19,072 nt of DNA, taken from positions 1 through 19,072 of the forward strand of contig CBFHZL010000046.1 of assembly GCA_965660325.1 (NCBI GenBank), written 5' to 3'. The stretch is from Acidiluteibacter sp965660325 (GTDB lineage: Bacteria > Bacteroidota > Bacteroidia > Flavobacteriales_E > Vicingaceae). Shown here piece after piece: positions 1 through 8,366 of the stretch. The position numbers were made by a program, and so were the translations under genes. Position 1 is the first letter of the stretch. Every line of letters starts with the position of its first letter. Under the pieces are notes generated by a model, which had not been told where the DNA came from, searched no databases, and saw only the letters and a program-made list of their open reading frames with translations.

Positions 1-297
1 GTTTGGGATGGGAGAGATTACTTAAAAGGCCAATTAATTGACATCCCTAAAAATGCTACCATTATGCTTGGTGATACTGTAGTGACCAGTGGTTACTCTT
101 CAGTTTTTCCTAAGGGAATAAGCGTAGCAACTGTAACCAACACAGAGAAGCCACAAGGAAATAATTTTTACGACATTGAAGTTCAATTTGTCAACGATTT
201 TAAAAAAATCGAGAAAGTATACATTGTAAAAAATGTGCTTCGAGAAGAACAAGATCAACTAGAAGAAAAAGCAAGGGAGGACGACACCAATGATTAA
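1..297 (+). CDS. mreC: Rod shape-determining protein MreC, C-terminal part (5' end outside window)
   Basis: Reading frame 1 is open from the first base of the window, so this is the last 98 residues of a longer protein whose start lies upstream. The visible part contains the MreC hallmark of a TSG followed by an FPKGI-type turn (GDTVVTSGYSSVFPKGI), the beta-barrel core of the periplasmic domain, and then a charged coiled-coil-like tail (EEQDQLEEKAREDD). MreC is a membrane-anchored periplasmic protein that links cytoplasmic MreB filaments to the elongation synthases PBP2 and RodA. The stop overlaps the mreD start by 8 bp, and the order mreC-mreD-mrdA-rodA is the usual elongasome operon. Identification is firm from both motif and context. 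The first in-frame ATG, at 64, is internal and not the start. Confidence 0.93.
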   Translation, partial: VWDGRDYLKGQLIDIPKNATIMLGDTVVTSGYSSVFPKGISVATVTNTEKPQGNNFYDIEVQFVNDFKKIEKVYIVKNVLREEQDQLEEKAREDDTND

Positions 298-808
298 ACA
301 AATCCTTAGTTTCTTAGCGCTGTTCCTATTTCTAATTGCCGTTCAAGTATTGGTATTGAATAATATTCAACTAGGTGGCTACCTCAACCCTTACTTATAT
401 GTTTTATTCATACTAATGCTTCCTTTTGATACACCCAAATGGCTACTGCTTATACTTGCATTTGCGTTGGGCATCAGTATAGATTTATTTTCTAGCACCA
501 TGGGCATGCATACCATGGCCATTGTATTTATGGCATTTTTGCGACCTGGAGTACTAAAGTTAATTGCCCCAAGAGATGGATATGATACCAACCAATCACC
601 AAGCATACAAGACTTCGATTTTCGATGGTTCATTACCTATACTGCTATACTAACATTTGCCCACCACTTTGTATTGTTCTTTGTGGAAGTGTTTCGCTTT
701 AGCGACTTTTTCTTCACTTTTTCTAAAGTGATTGTTAGTAGTGCCTTTACTATCTTCATCGTGCTGATTAGCCAATTATTCAACCATAACGCTCAAGCTA
801 AACGATGA
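290..808 (+). CDS. mreD: Rod shape-determining protein MreD
   Basis: A 172-residue, strongly hydrophobic protein with five to six predicted membrane segments, typical of MreD in length and composition. MreD is an inner-membrane component of the elongasome that works with MreC to activate PBP2/RodA. The region LGISIDLFSSTMGMHT matches the family's conserved G-x-x-x-D-x-x-x-x-x-x-G-x-H segment. It overlaps mreC by 8 bp and shares an ATGA junction with the downstream PBP2 gene, implying translational coupling. The sequence alone is poorly conserved in this family, so the gene order carries much of the identification. Confidence 0.93.
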   Translation: MIKQILSFLALFLFLIAVQVLVLNNIQLGGYLNPYLYVLFILMLPFDTPKWLLLILAFALGISIDLFSSTMGMHTMAIVFMAFLRPGVLKLIAPRDGYDTNQSPSIQDFDFRWFITYTAILTFAHHFVLFFVEVFRFSDFFFTFSKVIVSSAFTIFIVLISQLFNHNAQAKR

Positions 809-2634
809 ATAAACGCGCCCTCGAATCTCGAACGCTCATTATAAGCGCAATATTTGTAATCATAGCGGTCATTTTTATCATTCGTCTATTTTATGTGCAA
901 GTCCTCAACGATAAGTATAAGTTAGATGCAGATAATAATTCTAAACGACACATAACCGAGTATCCTGCTCGTGGGTTAATATATGATAGACATGGCAAGC
1001 TACTCGTTTACAATGAAGCTGCGTATGACTTAATGGTTCTACCCAGACAAGTACCTGAAGATTTGGACACCAATTCCTTTTGCGCATTATTACGTATCCC
1101 AAAGGAGCAGTTCATCAAGAAAATAACCAAAGCAAAAGCATTTTCTTATTACAAATCATCCATCTTTGAGCGAGAGTTTTCCTCTGAAGAATATGCTAGA
1201 ATTCAGGAGCAGTTGTATAAATATCCAGGATTCTTTGTACAAACTCGAACACTGCGGAATTACCCAGAAGGAACTGCAGCACACATTATGGGATACATCA
1301 GCGAGGTGAATGCAAATACCATTGAAAAGAATCCGTACTATAAGCCGGGAGATTACATCGGAAAAAGCGGAATAGAACAATCCTATGAAGAAGAGTTGAG
1401 GGGAAAGCGAGGACTACGTGTGGTAATGGTAGACGTGTTTAATCGTGAGAAAGGAAAATTTGCTGAGGGGATTTACGATTCCACAGCGGTGTCCGGAAAT
1501 GACCTAGAACTGACGATCGATGCCGATTTACAAGCATATGGTGAACGTCTAATGCAAAACAAAAAAGGAAGTATCGTTGCCATAGAACCTGCTACCGGTG
1601 AAGTATTAGCATTGGTTTCTGCTCCAGGTTACGATCCAAATTTATTGGTTGGCCGAGAACGTTCAAACAATTATTCAATGCTTAATCAAGATGAGCTAAA
1701 GCCACTTTTTAACAGAGCGCTAATGGCAAAATACCCACCAGGCTCTACGTTTAAAAGCATCAACGCCCTTATTGGTTTAGAAGAAGAAGTCATTACCCCG
1801 TTCACTAAATTTAGCTGTAACAATGGGTATCGGTCAGGCCGATTTCATATGGGCTGCCACTCACACCCATCACCTGTAGATTTAAAATATTCGATTCAAA
1901 CCTCGTGCAACTCCTACTACAGCAATGTATTTAGAGCAATTGTAGACAACTACAAATCCACTGAAACAGGATATGGCATATGGAGAAACTATATCCTATC
2001 TTTTGGTTTGGGGATAAAAACGGGTATTGACTTACCAAATGAACTAAATGGTTTTGTTCCCGATATTGCTTATTATGATCGTTACTACAGAAAAGGCGGG
2101 TGGAGCTCGCTAACCGTGGTATCACTAGCGATTGGCCAAGGGGAACTTGGTTTTACTCCGCTGCAAATGGCAAATATGTCAGCGACCATTGCCAATAGAG
2201 GTTATTACGTTACACCCCACATTGTTCGAAAAGTAGGTAATAAGCGTGTAGAAGTAATCGACACCTCTGTTTACCGTCATGAAACGGGTATTGCACCAAA
2301 ACACTACGAAGAAGTAGTAGAAGCAATGAATGATGTGGTGAAAAAAGGCACAGGTATGTCAGCCCGACTAGATTCTATAGAAGTATGTGGTAAAACCGGT
2401 ACTGTGCAAAATCCACATGGGGAAGATCACTCCACATTTATTGCATTTGCACCAAAAGACAATCCAAAAATAGCGCTTTCTGTATATGTTGAAAATGGGG
2501 TTTGGGGCTCGCGATGGGCTGCTCCTATGGCAGGATTACTCATTGAAAAATACCTCAAAGGCAAGATTAAACGAGAAGATATAGAACTAAGAATGCTTGA
2601 GGGCAACCTCATCGAAACCAACAAAACACCTTGA
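805..2634 (+). CDS. mrdA: Penicillin-binding protein 2 (elongation-specific transpeptidase)
   Basis: This 609-residue class B penicillin-binding protein crosslinks peptidoglycan during cell elongation, in complex with RodA. A single N-terminal membrane anchor spans about residues 10-30. The pedestal domain covers about 45-225 and includes the conserved PARGLIYDRHG segment near 54-64. The transpeptidase domain follows with all three catalytic motifs: SxxK at S314-K317 (PPGSTFKS), SxN at S367-N369 (SCN) and KTG at 530-532 (CGKTGT). Its length fits the family. It starts on the ATGA overlap with mreD and ends on a TTGA overlap with rodA. Four cysteines (C338, C351, C368, C528) lie in the catalytic domain. 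I see no defect. Confidence 0.97.
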   Translation: MNKRALESRTLIISAIFVIIAVIFIIRLFYVQVLNDKYKLDADNNSKRHITEYPARGLIYDRHGKLLVYNEAAYDLMVLPRQVPEDLDTNSFCALLRIPKEQFIKKITKAKAFSYYKSSIFEREFSSEEYARIQEQLYKYPGFFVQTRTLRNYPEGTAAHIMGYISEVNANTIEKNPYYKPGDYIGKSGIEQSYEEELRGKRGLRVVMVDVFNREKGKFAEGIYDSTAVSGNDLELTIDADLQAYGERLMQNKKGSIVAIEPATGEVLALVSAPGYDPNLLVGRERSNNYSMLNQDELKPLFNRALMAKYPPGSTFKSINALIGLEEEVITPFTKFSCNNGYRSGRFHMGCHSHPSPVDLKYSIQTSCNSYYSNVFRAIVDNYKSTETGYGIWRNYILSFGLGIKTGIDLPNELNGFVPDIAYYDRYYRKGGWSSLTVVSLAIGQGELGFTPLQMANMSATIANRGYYVTPHIVRKVGNKRVEVIDTSVYRHETGIAPKHYEEVVEAMNDVVKKGTGMSARLDSIEVCGKTGTVQNPHGEDHSTFIAFAPKDNPKIALSVYVENGVWGSRWAAPMAGLLIEKYLKGKIKREDIELRMLEGNLIETNKTP

Positions 2635-3932
2635 GAAATAGTACATCCATATTTTATAATTTAGACTGGTTCACTATATTGCTGTACCTCATTTTAGTCA
2701 TTGCAGGATGGTTAAACATTTATGCAGCTGTTTACAATGAGGAATTTCAAAGTATTTTTGATGCAAGCCAACAGTATGGAAAACAGCTATTATGGATCGG
2801 AACCTCCATTGGTTTAGGAATTATTCTACTTTTTATTGATGAACGCTTTTACAACACCTTTGCTTATGTCATTTATGCAGTCGTCATTTTCCTCTTGGTG
2901 CTGGTTATACTTATTGGAGCAGAAACCAAAGGAGCAACCTCTTGGTTTGCTATTGGCGGATTTAAAATCCAACCTTCTGAATTTGCAAAATTTGCCACCA
3001 ACCTAGCCATAGCTAAATACTTAAGTACGCTTAACATAAAAATGAGCGACTTAAAAACAAAGCTCATTGCTGCGGCTATCATTTTTGCACCTGCGGTGCT
3101 TATCCTTGCGCAAAATGATACCGGCTCAGCTCTCGTATACGGATCTTTTATATTTGTGCTGTATCGTGAAGGATTATCGGGTAATTTCTTAATTATTGGA
3201 ATAACGACTGCGTTCCTATTCGTTATGGCTCTTATCATGAGAAATGAAGTATTTAATTTTCCACTTGATGTGCAAGTAGACGGCACGCTGTTGCTCATTA
3301 TCTTGGTGGGACTTGTGTGTCTCTTAATAGGCTACCTCAACCGTAAATCTAAACAACTGATGGTTATCCTAGTCGCCATATTTGTAGCTAGTGCAGGATT
3401 GATAAAAAGTGTCGATTATATCTTTAACAACGTATTAGAACCGCACCAGTCCAAACGAATAAATGTAATGCTTGGATTAGAATCTGACCCAAAAGGTGCA
3501 GGATACAATGTCAATCAATCGCTTATTGCAATAGGTTCAGGTGGTGTAACCGGAAAAGGCTTCTTAGAAGGAACGCAAACCAAATATGATTTTGTGCCTG
3601 AGCAGAGCACCGACTTTATTTTTTGTACAATAGGAGAGGAATGGGGCTTTTTAGGAAGCTTAGTGATTATCACTCTGTTTGTAACGCTACTGCTGCGAAT
3701 CATGTTTCTAACCACGCGCCAACGTTCCGACTTTGCACGAATATATGGCTATGGAGTGGCCTGTATTCTGTTTTTTCACTTTACGATTAATATCGGGATG
3801 ACCATCGGCCTGGCTCCGGTAATTGGAATTCCGTTACCCTTTTTCTCCTATGGAGGAAGCTCGCTTTGGGGCTTTAGTATTCTGTTATTTGTGTTTTTAA
3901 AGTTAGATTCTGATCGAATGAAGGTGCTGTAA
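2631..3932 (+). CDS. rodA: RodA, SEDS peptidoglycan glycosyltransferase (TTG start)
   Basis: A 433-residue polytopic membrane protein of the SEDS family, which polymerises lipid II into glycan strands with PBP2. Signature segments are IQPSEFAKFA (113-122), AQNDTGSAL (160-168), VPEQSTDFIF (322-331, with the conserved Asp at 328) and IPLPFFSYGGSS (400-411). The start must be TTG at 2631: it forms a TTGA overlap with the mrdA stop, and the next in-frame Met lies far inside the protein. An extra hydrophobic stretch at about 185-260, before the RINVMLG segment, makes it longer than E. coli RodA (about 370 residues). The gene ends 11 bp from the convergent Nfu-like gene with no obvious terminator between them. 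Confidence 0.96.
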   Translation: MRNSTSIFYNLDWFTILLYLILVIAGWLNIYAAVYNEEFQSIFDASQQYGKQLLWIGTSIGLGIILLFIDERFYNTFAYVIYAVVIFLLVLVILIGAETKGATSWFAIGGFKIQPSEFAKFATNLAIAKYLSTLNIKMSDLKTKLIAAAIIFAPAVLILAQNDTGSALVYGSFIFVLYREGLSGNFLIIGITTAFLFVMALIMRNEVFNFPLDVQVDGTLLLIILVGLVCLLIGYLNRKSKQLMVILVAIFVASAGLIKSVDYIFNNVLEPHQSKRINVMLGLESDPKGAGYNVNQSLIAIGSGGVTGKGFLEGTQTKYDFVPEQSTDFIFCTIGEEWGFLGSLVIITLFVTLLLRIMFLTTRQRSDFARIYGYGVACILFFHFTINIGMTIGLAPVIGIPLPFFSYGGSSLWGFSILLFVFLKLDSDRMKVL

Positions 3933-3943
3933 ACAAGATGTAC

Positions 3944-4198
3944 CTACTCCTTTATCTCTACCACTGAAACAATTTGTGGAGCTGCCTTTTTAATGGTTTC
4001 CTCTACTCCACCTTTTAAGGTCATTGCACTCATGGAGCAACTCTGACAGGCACCGATAAATTTTACTTGTACCACATTGTCATCCGTAATATCGATTAAT
4101 TCAATATTACCACCGTCGGCAATCAAAAAAGGACGCAATTGCTCTATTGCTTGCTCCACCGTATTAATAAGTATATTTTTATCTTTAATCACTTCCAT
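3944..4198 (-). CDS. NifU C-terminal (Nfu)-domain protein, Fe-S cluster carrier
   Basis: This 84-residue protein is a stand-alone Nfu domain. It has the family core RPFLIADGGNIEL (22-34), the cluster-binding CxxC at C51-C54 (GACQSCSMSAMTLKGG), and a C-terminal VxxVVEI strand. Nfu proteins bind a [4Fe-4S] cluster between the CxxC motifs of a dimer and pass it to apo-targets. It follows the Mrp-type ATPase gene by 3 bp on the same strand, so the two are almost certainly co-transcribed and work on the same clusters. The stop is 11 bp from the convergent rodA stop. Function is well supported; the target proteins are unknown. Confidence 0.93.
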   Translation of the reverse strand: MEVIKDKNILINTVEQAIEQLRPFLIADGGNIELIDITDDNVVQVKFIGACQSCSMSAMTLKGGVEETIKKAAPQIVSVVEIKE

Positions 4199-4201
4199 AG
4201 C

Positions 4202-5284
4202 TTATGCTTTAGCAGGAGTTGGTTCTAATTTTATCTGCGCCTTAACGTTCTGTATAAATGCTTTAAGTGCCAATGCTTGTGGGGTATTTTCTTGAAGAAC
4301 TGCAGGTCGACCAATATCACCCGCTTCTCTAATACTTTGCACCAACGGGACTTCTCCTAGGAAGTTAAAATCCATTCGTCCAGCAAGATCTTTCGCTCCA
4401 TTCTTACCAAAAATATAGTACTTATTATCAGGCAATTCTTCTGGTGTAAAGTAGGCCATATTTTCAACCACTCCTAACACAGGAACGTTAATTTCAGGCA
4501 TTTTAAACATGGCCAAAGCTTTTCGCATATCCACCAAAGCAATTTCTTGAGGTGTACTTACGACTACGGCTCCGGTTAATGGAATTTGTTGTACTAATGT
4601 TAGATGCACATCTCCCGTACCAGGAGGTAAATCGATAATCATAAAATCCAATTCACCCCAGTTGGCATCCTTAAACATTTGTGTAAGCGCCTTGGTCGCC
4701 ATTGGACCTCGCCATACAACTGCTTGATCAGGAGAAGAGAAAAATCCAATGGACAACATTTTTACACCAAAACTCTCTACTGGTTGAATCATCTGCACCC
4801 CGTCAACCTCAACCATTGCAGGCTTTTCATCCCCCACATTAAACATGGCTGGCATAGAAGGTCCGTATATGTCTGCATCGACTAGTCCTACTTTATATCC
4901 CTCAGCTGCTAAACCGGCAGCCAAGTTTGATGATATAGTAGACTTTCCTACTCCACCTTTTCCTGATGCTACAGCAATGATGTGCTTTACACCCGGCAAC
5001 ATGGTGCGATGCTCGGGCTTGCGCTCATGTGCTTTAGGCATTGCCGTTACATTTGCTTCTACCGAAATGTGATCGCCCAAATGCCGCTTAATTTGATGTT
5101 CACATGCTTCTTCAATCCGCTTTCTATTGTGTAGAGCAGGATTGCTGATTTGCAAATCAAAACGTACGGTATTATTTTGGAACTCTACCTTTGAAACAAG
5201 GTTAAGCTCAACGATATCTTTCTTTAAATCAGGCTCTATCACAAATGATAGCGCATGCATGATGTTTTCTAATGTAACTTCCAT
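4202..5284 (-). CDS. mrp: Mrp/ApbC-type P-loop ATPase, Fe-S cluster carrier
   Basis: This 360-residue protein has an N-terminal MIP18/DUF59-like domain (about 1-85), then a ParA/MinD-type nucleotide-binding domain with a deviant Walker A GKGGVGKST (108-116), the GLVDADIYGPS segment (133-143) and the Walker B-like DFMIIDLPPGTGD (213-225). Such proteins carry Fe-S clusters to apo-proteins. The CxxC that normally follows the ENM segment is absent: after ENMAYF (274-279) comes TPEELPDNKYYIFG, and the only cysteine I find is C61. I recall the same replacement in other Bacteroidota homologues. The Nfu gene right behind it carries a CxxC and may supply cluster ligands. Transcription probably starts at the promoter and palindrome at 5303-5337. 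Confidence 0.95.
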   Translation of the reverse strand: MEVTLENIMHALSFVIEPDLKKDIVELNLVSKVEFQNNTVRFDLQISNPALHNRKRIEEACEHQIKRHLGDHISVEANVTAMPKAHERKPEHRTMLPGVKHIIAVASGKGGVGKSTISSNLAAGLAAEGYKVGLVDADIYGPSMPAMFNVGDEKPAMVEVDGVQMIQPVESFGVKMLSIGFFSSPDQAVVWRGPMATKALTQMFKDANWGELDFMIIDLPPGTGDVHLTLVQQIPLTGAVVVSTPQEIALVDMRKALAMFKMPEINVPVLGVVENMAYFTPEELPDNKYYIFGKNGAKDLAGRMDFNFLGEVPLVQSIREAGDIGRPAVLQENTPQALALKAFIQNVKAQIKLEPTPAKA

Positions 5285-5302
5285 CTTAACGGTTTATGGG
5301 TG

Positions 5303-5337
5303 CAAAATTACCAATTATTTAGACTTGGTCTAAATAA
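5303..5337 (-). promoter_or_regulatory. Promoter of the mrp-nfu operon with a perfect palindromic operator
   Basis: On the minus strand TAATTTTG (5310-5303) matches the Bacteroidota -7 consensus TAnnTTTG and lies about 20 bp before the mrp ATG. Directly upstream, 5315-5337 is a perfect 10-bp inverted repeat with a 3-bp centre: TTATTTAGAC, TTG, GTCTAAATAA. It occupies the space between the -7 and -33 elements, where a bound repressor would block polymerase. Metal- or iron-responsive regulators of the DtxR type use palindromes of similar shape; linking this site to such a regulator is inference from the Fe-S genes downstream. It could also fold as a hairpin at the end of the preceding transcript, but it has no T tail. 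Confidence 0.7.
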
Positions 5338-5350
5338 GCTGAAGAGTTTC

Positions 5351-5704
5351 CTACAATTCAACACTTGGATCCCAAAAATGGTTTTTAAATCCCTGAATCT
5401 GATCATCTATAATGACTAGTCCTTCTTTTCTCAGCCGCTCCTCCATAGCTTGTGGTGGATCAAAATGGGCTTTTCCGGAAAGTAATCCTAATCGATTAAC
5501 AACTCGATGAGCAGGAACAGAATCTTTTTGAGCATGGGAAGCATTCATAGCCCACCCAACCATTCTGGCACCACCTTTACGCCCCAAATAATTGGCAATG
5601 GCCCCATAAGAAGTCACTCTGCCGTGGGGTATCAAACGTACCACCTGATATACGTGATCGAAAAAGTCTTTATTCTCCTCAGAAAGTTTGATGGTTTTAG
5701 CCAC
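5351..5704 (-). CDS. Alkyltransferase-like (ATL) DNA-binding protein, MGMT family
   Basis: A 117-residue protein equivalent to the DNA-binding domain of O6-methylguanine methyltransferases. It has RLIPHGRVTSYGAIA (23-37), the arginine-finger region GARMVGWAMN (45-54) and PAHRVVNR (64-71). In true MGMT the motif is PCHRV; here the acceptor cysteine is alanine (A65), so the protein cannot remove the alkyl group. ATL proteins instead bind O6-alkylguanine and channel lesions to nucleotide-excision repair, though the best known ATLs have Trp at this position. The start is GTG at 5704, whose G is the last base of the trmB TAG stop, a 1-bp overlap implying coupling. A spacer holding the mrp promoter follows. 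Confidence 0.9.
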   Translation of the reverse strand: MAKTIKLSEENKDFFDHVYQVVRLIPHGRVTSYGAIANYLGRKGGARMVGWAMNASHAQKDSVPAHRVVNRLGLLSGKAHFDPPQAMEERLRKEGLVIIDDQIQGFKNHFWDPSVEL

Positions 5705-6393
5705 TAGTGCACTTTAAATTTCAAGTAGTTTATTTTAAACCCTTTATCAGAAAAAATCTTTTCATAATGGGTTTTTATGGATAGAATTTCTTGGGTATCC
5801 TCGTCGTAATTCTGGACAGCGTCACCGTAGAGGTCAAAGGTATGTTCCAATAACTCATAACCACGCTCCCGAATTTCGTCTAATGTAAAATTGAAAAAAA
5901 ATTCACTATCCGTTTTCAAATGAATCGTTCCTCCCTTTTTTAAGAATCGCTTATAACGCTCTATAAACAAAGGCCCAGTCAGTCGTTTTTTCTCTTGTCG
6001 ATCTTTCGGCTGAGGATCAGGAAAAGTGATCCAAATTTCATCTACTTCGTCAGGTGCAAAGCCGCCCTCTATAAACTCGATACGAGTTCTCAGAAAAGCG
6101 ACATTGGTTATGCCTTCCTCTTGACTCGTTTTGGCTCCTCTCCACATGCGCGCTCCTTTGATATCGCAGCCAATAAAGTTCTTATCGGGAAACTTTCTCG
6201 CCATCCCTACACTGTACTCACCTTTACCACACCCCAGCTCTAGCACTATGGGATTATCATTTTTAAATACCTGACCACTCCAATTCCCTTTGGTGTGATA
6301 ATCTGTTCGAAAAATCTCTTCTGTTTCGGGTTCAAAAACATTTGGAAACGTCTTCATCTCCGCAAAGTGCGCTAGCTTTTGCTTTCCTGCCAT
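5704..6393 (-). CDS. trmB: tRNA (guanine-N7-)-methyltransferase
   Basis: This 229-residue cytoplasmic enzyme makes m7G46 in the variable loop of tRNAs, using S-adenosylmethionine. The SAM-binding motif is LELGCGKGEYS (51-61), followed by FIGCDIKGARMWRGAK (73-88) and the family signature ITFPDPQPKDRQEKKRL (122-138). C-terminal FLKKGGTIHLKTD (150-162) completes the Rossmann fold. The ATG lies 11 bp after the M1 peptidase stop and is preceded by a purine-rich GGAGAGAG sequence, an unusually clear ribosome binding site for this window. The last base overlaps the ATL start. Family and length match closely. Confidence 0.96.
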   Translation of the reverse strand: MAGKQKLAHFAEMKTFPNVFEPETEEIFRTDYHTKGNWSGQVFKNDNPIVLELGCGKGEYSVGMARKFPDKNFIGCDIKGARMWRGAKTSQEEGITNVAFLRTRIEFIEGGFAPDEVDEIWITFPDPQPKDRQEKKRLTGPLFIERYKRFLKKGGTIHLKTDSEFFFNFTLDEIRERGYELLEHTFDLYGDAVQNYDEDTQEILSIKTHYEKIFSDKGFKINYLKFKVH

Positions 6394-6404
6394 CTATCTC
6401 TCTC

Positions 6405-8306
6405 CTAATTTTGATTCCAATCCAATAACTCATCCATGGTTTGTTGCGCCACTGCATGGTAATTTGGACGTGCCTTTTCATAAATCCCTCTTGCCGTAAT
6501 CTTAGAAGGGTCAGCCGTAATTAAAGCCTTATAAATAGGTGTTAAAAATTTTCTACGACCAATGTTTACTAAAAACTCGTTGATTGCAGGTTTTGCCACT
6601 TTGTAATTATTCGGTATCACCTTTACAAACCATGCAGCCAAGATTTCTGAGTTACCTGAATTCGTAAACCCAAATGCATTGTCTAACTCTTGCATTTGCT
6701 CCAACGTCATTTTTGAAGGTAAATTTCTTAAGAAATGCAACCACTCATGCGTAGACCACTTGTCTGAAGGTAATGATGATGCGCTTGCACCATTTTTCCA
6801 TTCTTCCAATGCTACCTCTACTTTCTCAAAACGATCTGATTTAATCTGAGGGCAATTAGCAGGCAAACCAGGAGCATAGATCCATTCTTGCAAATCAATA
6901 GCTGCTGCCCACTCATCATTCTTACTCAATAGTTCTGCATTTAAATAATCAATGAACCCTTCGGTGGTCATCGACTTAAAGGCATAGGTATCAAAATAGG
7001 TCTTCAAGAATTGGTCAAAATTCTCTCTACCTACAGTGTATTCCAATAGTTTTAAGAAATAAAAACCTTTATCGTAAGCAATGCTCGTCATGCCTTCATC
7101 AGGGTCTTCTCCTGCCAAATCCAACTTAAGTTTTGTGCGCGGGCTATCCATTCCGAAGTCTTCTAGCTCGGCTTGCAAGTCTTGGTAAGAAATAAGTGCA
7201 AGCATATTGGCATAATCTTCTCCATACACCTGCTCCATAATTCTATTTTCAAAATAAACGGTAAATCCCTCATTTAGCCAGAAATCGTTCCAATTGTAAT
7301 TGGTTACTAAATTTCCTGACCAAGAGTGCGCCAATTCATGTGCAATAAGAGACGTTAGAGATTTATCACCTGCTAAGATCGTTGGCGTTGCGAATGTTAA
7401 CCGTGGGTTTTCCATTCCACCAAAAGGAAAGCTAGGAGGTAATACTAACACATCATACTTTCCCCAACGGTAATTGCCGTAAAGCGCCTCAGCACTGTCC
7501 ACCATTTCTTGCATATCTTCAAATTCAGCAACCGACTTTGCTAGCATACTAGGCTCTGCATATATTCCGGTGTTGCGACCAACCGACTCAAACGATAAGT
7601 TTCCTACAGCCAAGGCCAATAAATAAGAAGGAATAGGGTACTCCATCTGAAAATCATACGTTCCATTAGGCATGGTATCCGTCGGATTATACGCACTCAT
7701 TAATGCTAACATTCCATCGGGCACCTTCACCCTTGCATTATAGGTAAATCGGATACCAGGACTATCTTGACAAGGAATCCAAGTTCTAGCCAAGATAGCT
7801 TGCGATTGTGTAAACAAGAATGGGTGTGTTTTATCAGCTGTTTGCTCTTTACTTAACCACTGAAGCGCATCAGACTTATCTGTAGTTCGATAATAAATCC
7901 TGACCACATCAGTATTTGGAGTAATGTCCACTATTAACTTTTGTCCCACATACATCACCTCAGGCTCTAATCGGAAGGTTGTAAACTCATCGTTATTACC
8001 GATCGTAACATAATCAATCATTAACCCCTTTGTATCAAAATATACTTCTTTAGCTCCAGTCTTATTCTCAATTGTCCATTTAGCAGTAGCCGAAATTCTT
8101 GATGAGTCAAAGTCTACATTAGCTGTCCAATCTAAGTGTTTCACTACTACTTCATCAGGTTTGGCGTAGGTATGCGCATCTGAAGCATCTATCGCAACAG
8201 TGGTTGTCTTGGAATCGTCCTGCATTGCTGGTTGTTTTTTATCTGAATTACAAGCCACTAAACTAAGTGCTATGGCTAAAAATGACAGTGTGGTAATTTT
8301 TTTCAT
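6405..8306 (-). CDS. M1 family zinc aminopeptidase, predicted lipoprotein
   Basis: A 633-residue gluzincin. The N-terminus (MKKITTLSFLAIALSLVAC) is a lipoprotein signal with a lipobox ending at C19, so the mature enzyme should be membrane-anchored outside the cytoplasm. The aminopeptidase signature FGGMENPRL (295-303) precedes the zinc site HELAH (323-327) and the third ligand E346 in WLNEGF, with the spacing expected for M1. The N-terminal part (about 50-240) is the beta-sandwich domain. The C-terminal helical region resembles the leukotriene A4 hydrolase group. It probably trims N-terminal residues from peptides taken up as nutrients. It heads a cluster with trmB 11 bp downstream. A weak -7 match (TGGATTTG, minus strand, 8352-8345) precedes it by about 40 bp. 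Confidence 0.94.
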   Translation of the reverse strand: MKKITTLSFLAIALSLVACNSDKKQPAMQDDSKTTTVAIDASDAHTYAKPDEVVVKHLDWTANVDFDSSRISATAKWTIENKTGAKEVYFDTKGLMIDYVTIGNNDEFTTFRLEPEVMYVGQKLIVDITPNTDVVRIYYRTTDKSDALQWLSKEQTADKTHPFLFTQSQAILARTWIPCQDSPGIRFTYNARVKVPDGMLALMSAYNPTDTMPNGTYDFQMEYPIPSYLLALAVGNLSFESVGRNTGIYAEPSMLAKSVAEFEDMQEMVDSAEALYGNYRWGKYDVLVLPPSFPFGGMENPRLTFATPTILAGDKSLTSLIAHELAHSWSGNLVTNYNWNDFWLNEGFTVYFENRIMEQVYGEDYANMLALISYQDLQAELEDFGMDSPRTKLKLDLAGEDPDEGMTSIAYDKGFYFLKLLEYTVGRENFDQFLKTYFDTYAFKSMTTEGFIDYLNAELLSKNDEWAAAIDLQEWIYAPGLPANCPQIKSDRFEKVEVALEEWKNGASASSLPSDKWSTHEWLHFLRNLPSKMTLEQMQELDNAFGFTNSGNSEILAAWFVKVIPNNYKVAKPAINEFLVNIGRRKFLTPIYKALITADPSKITARGIYEKARPNYHAVAQQTMDELLDWNQN

Positions 8307-8366
8307 CGGCTTTTTATTAGAATGGTGAAATTACTAAATCTTCCCAAATCCAATGAGAATAATGGC

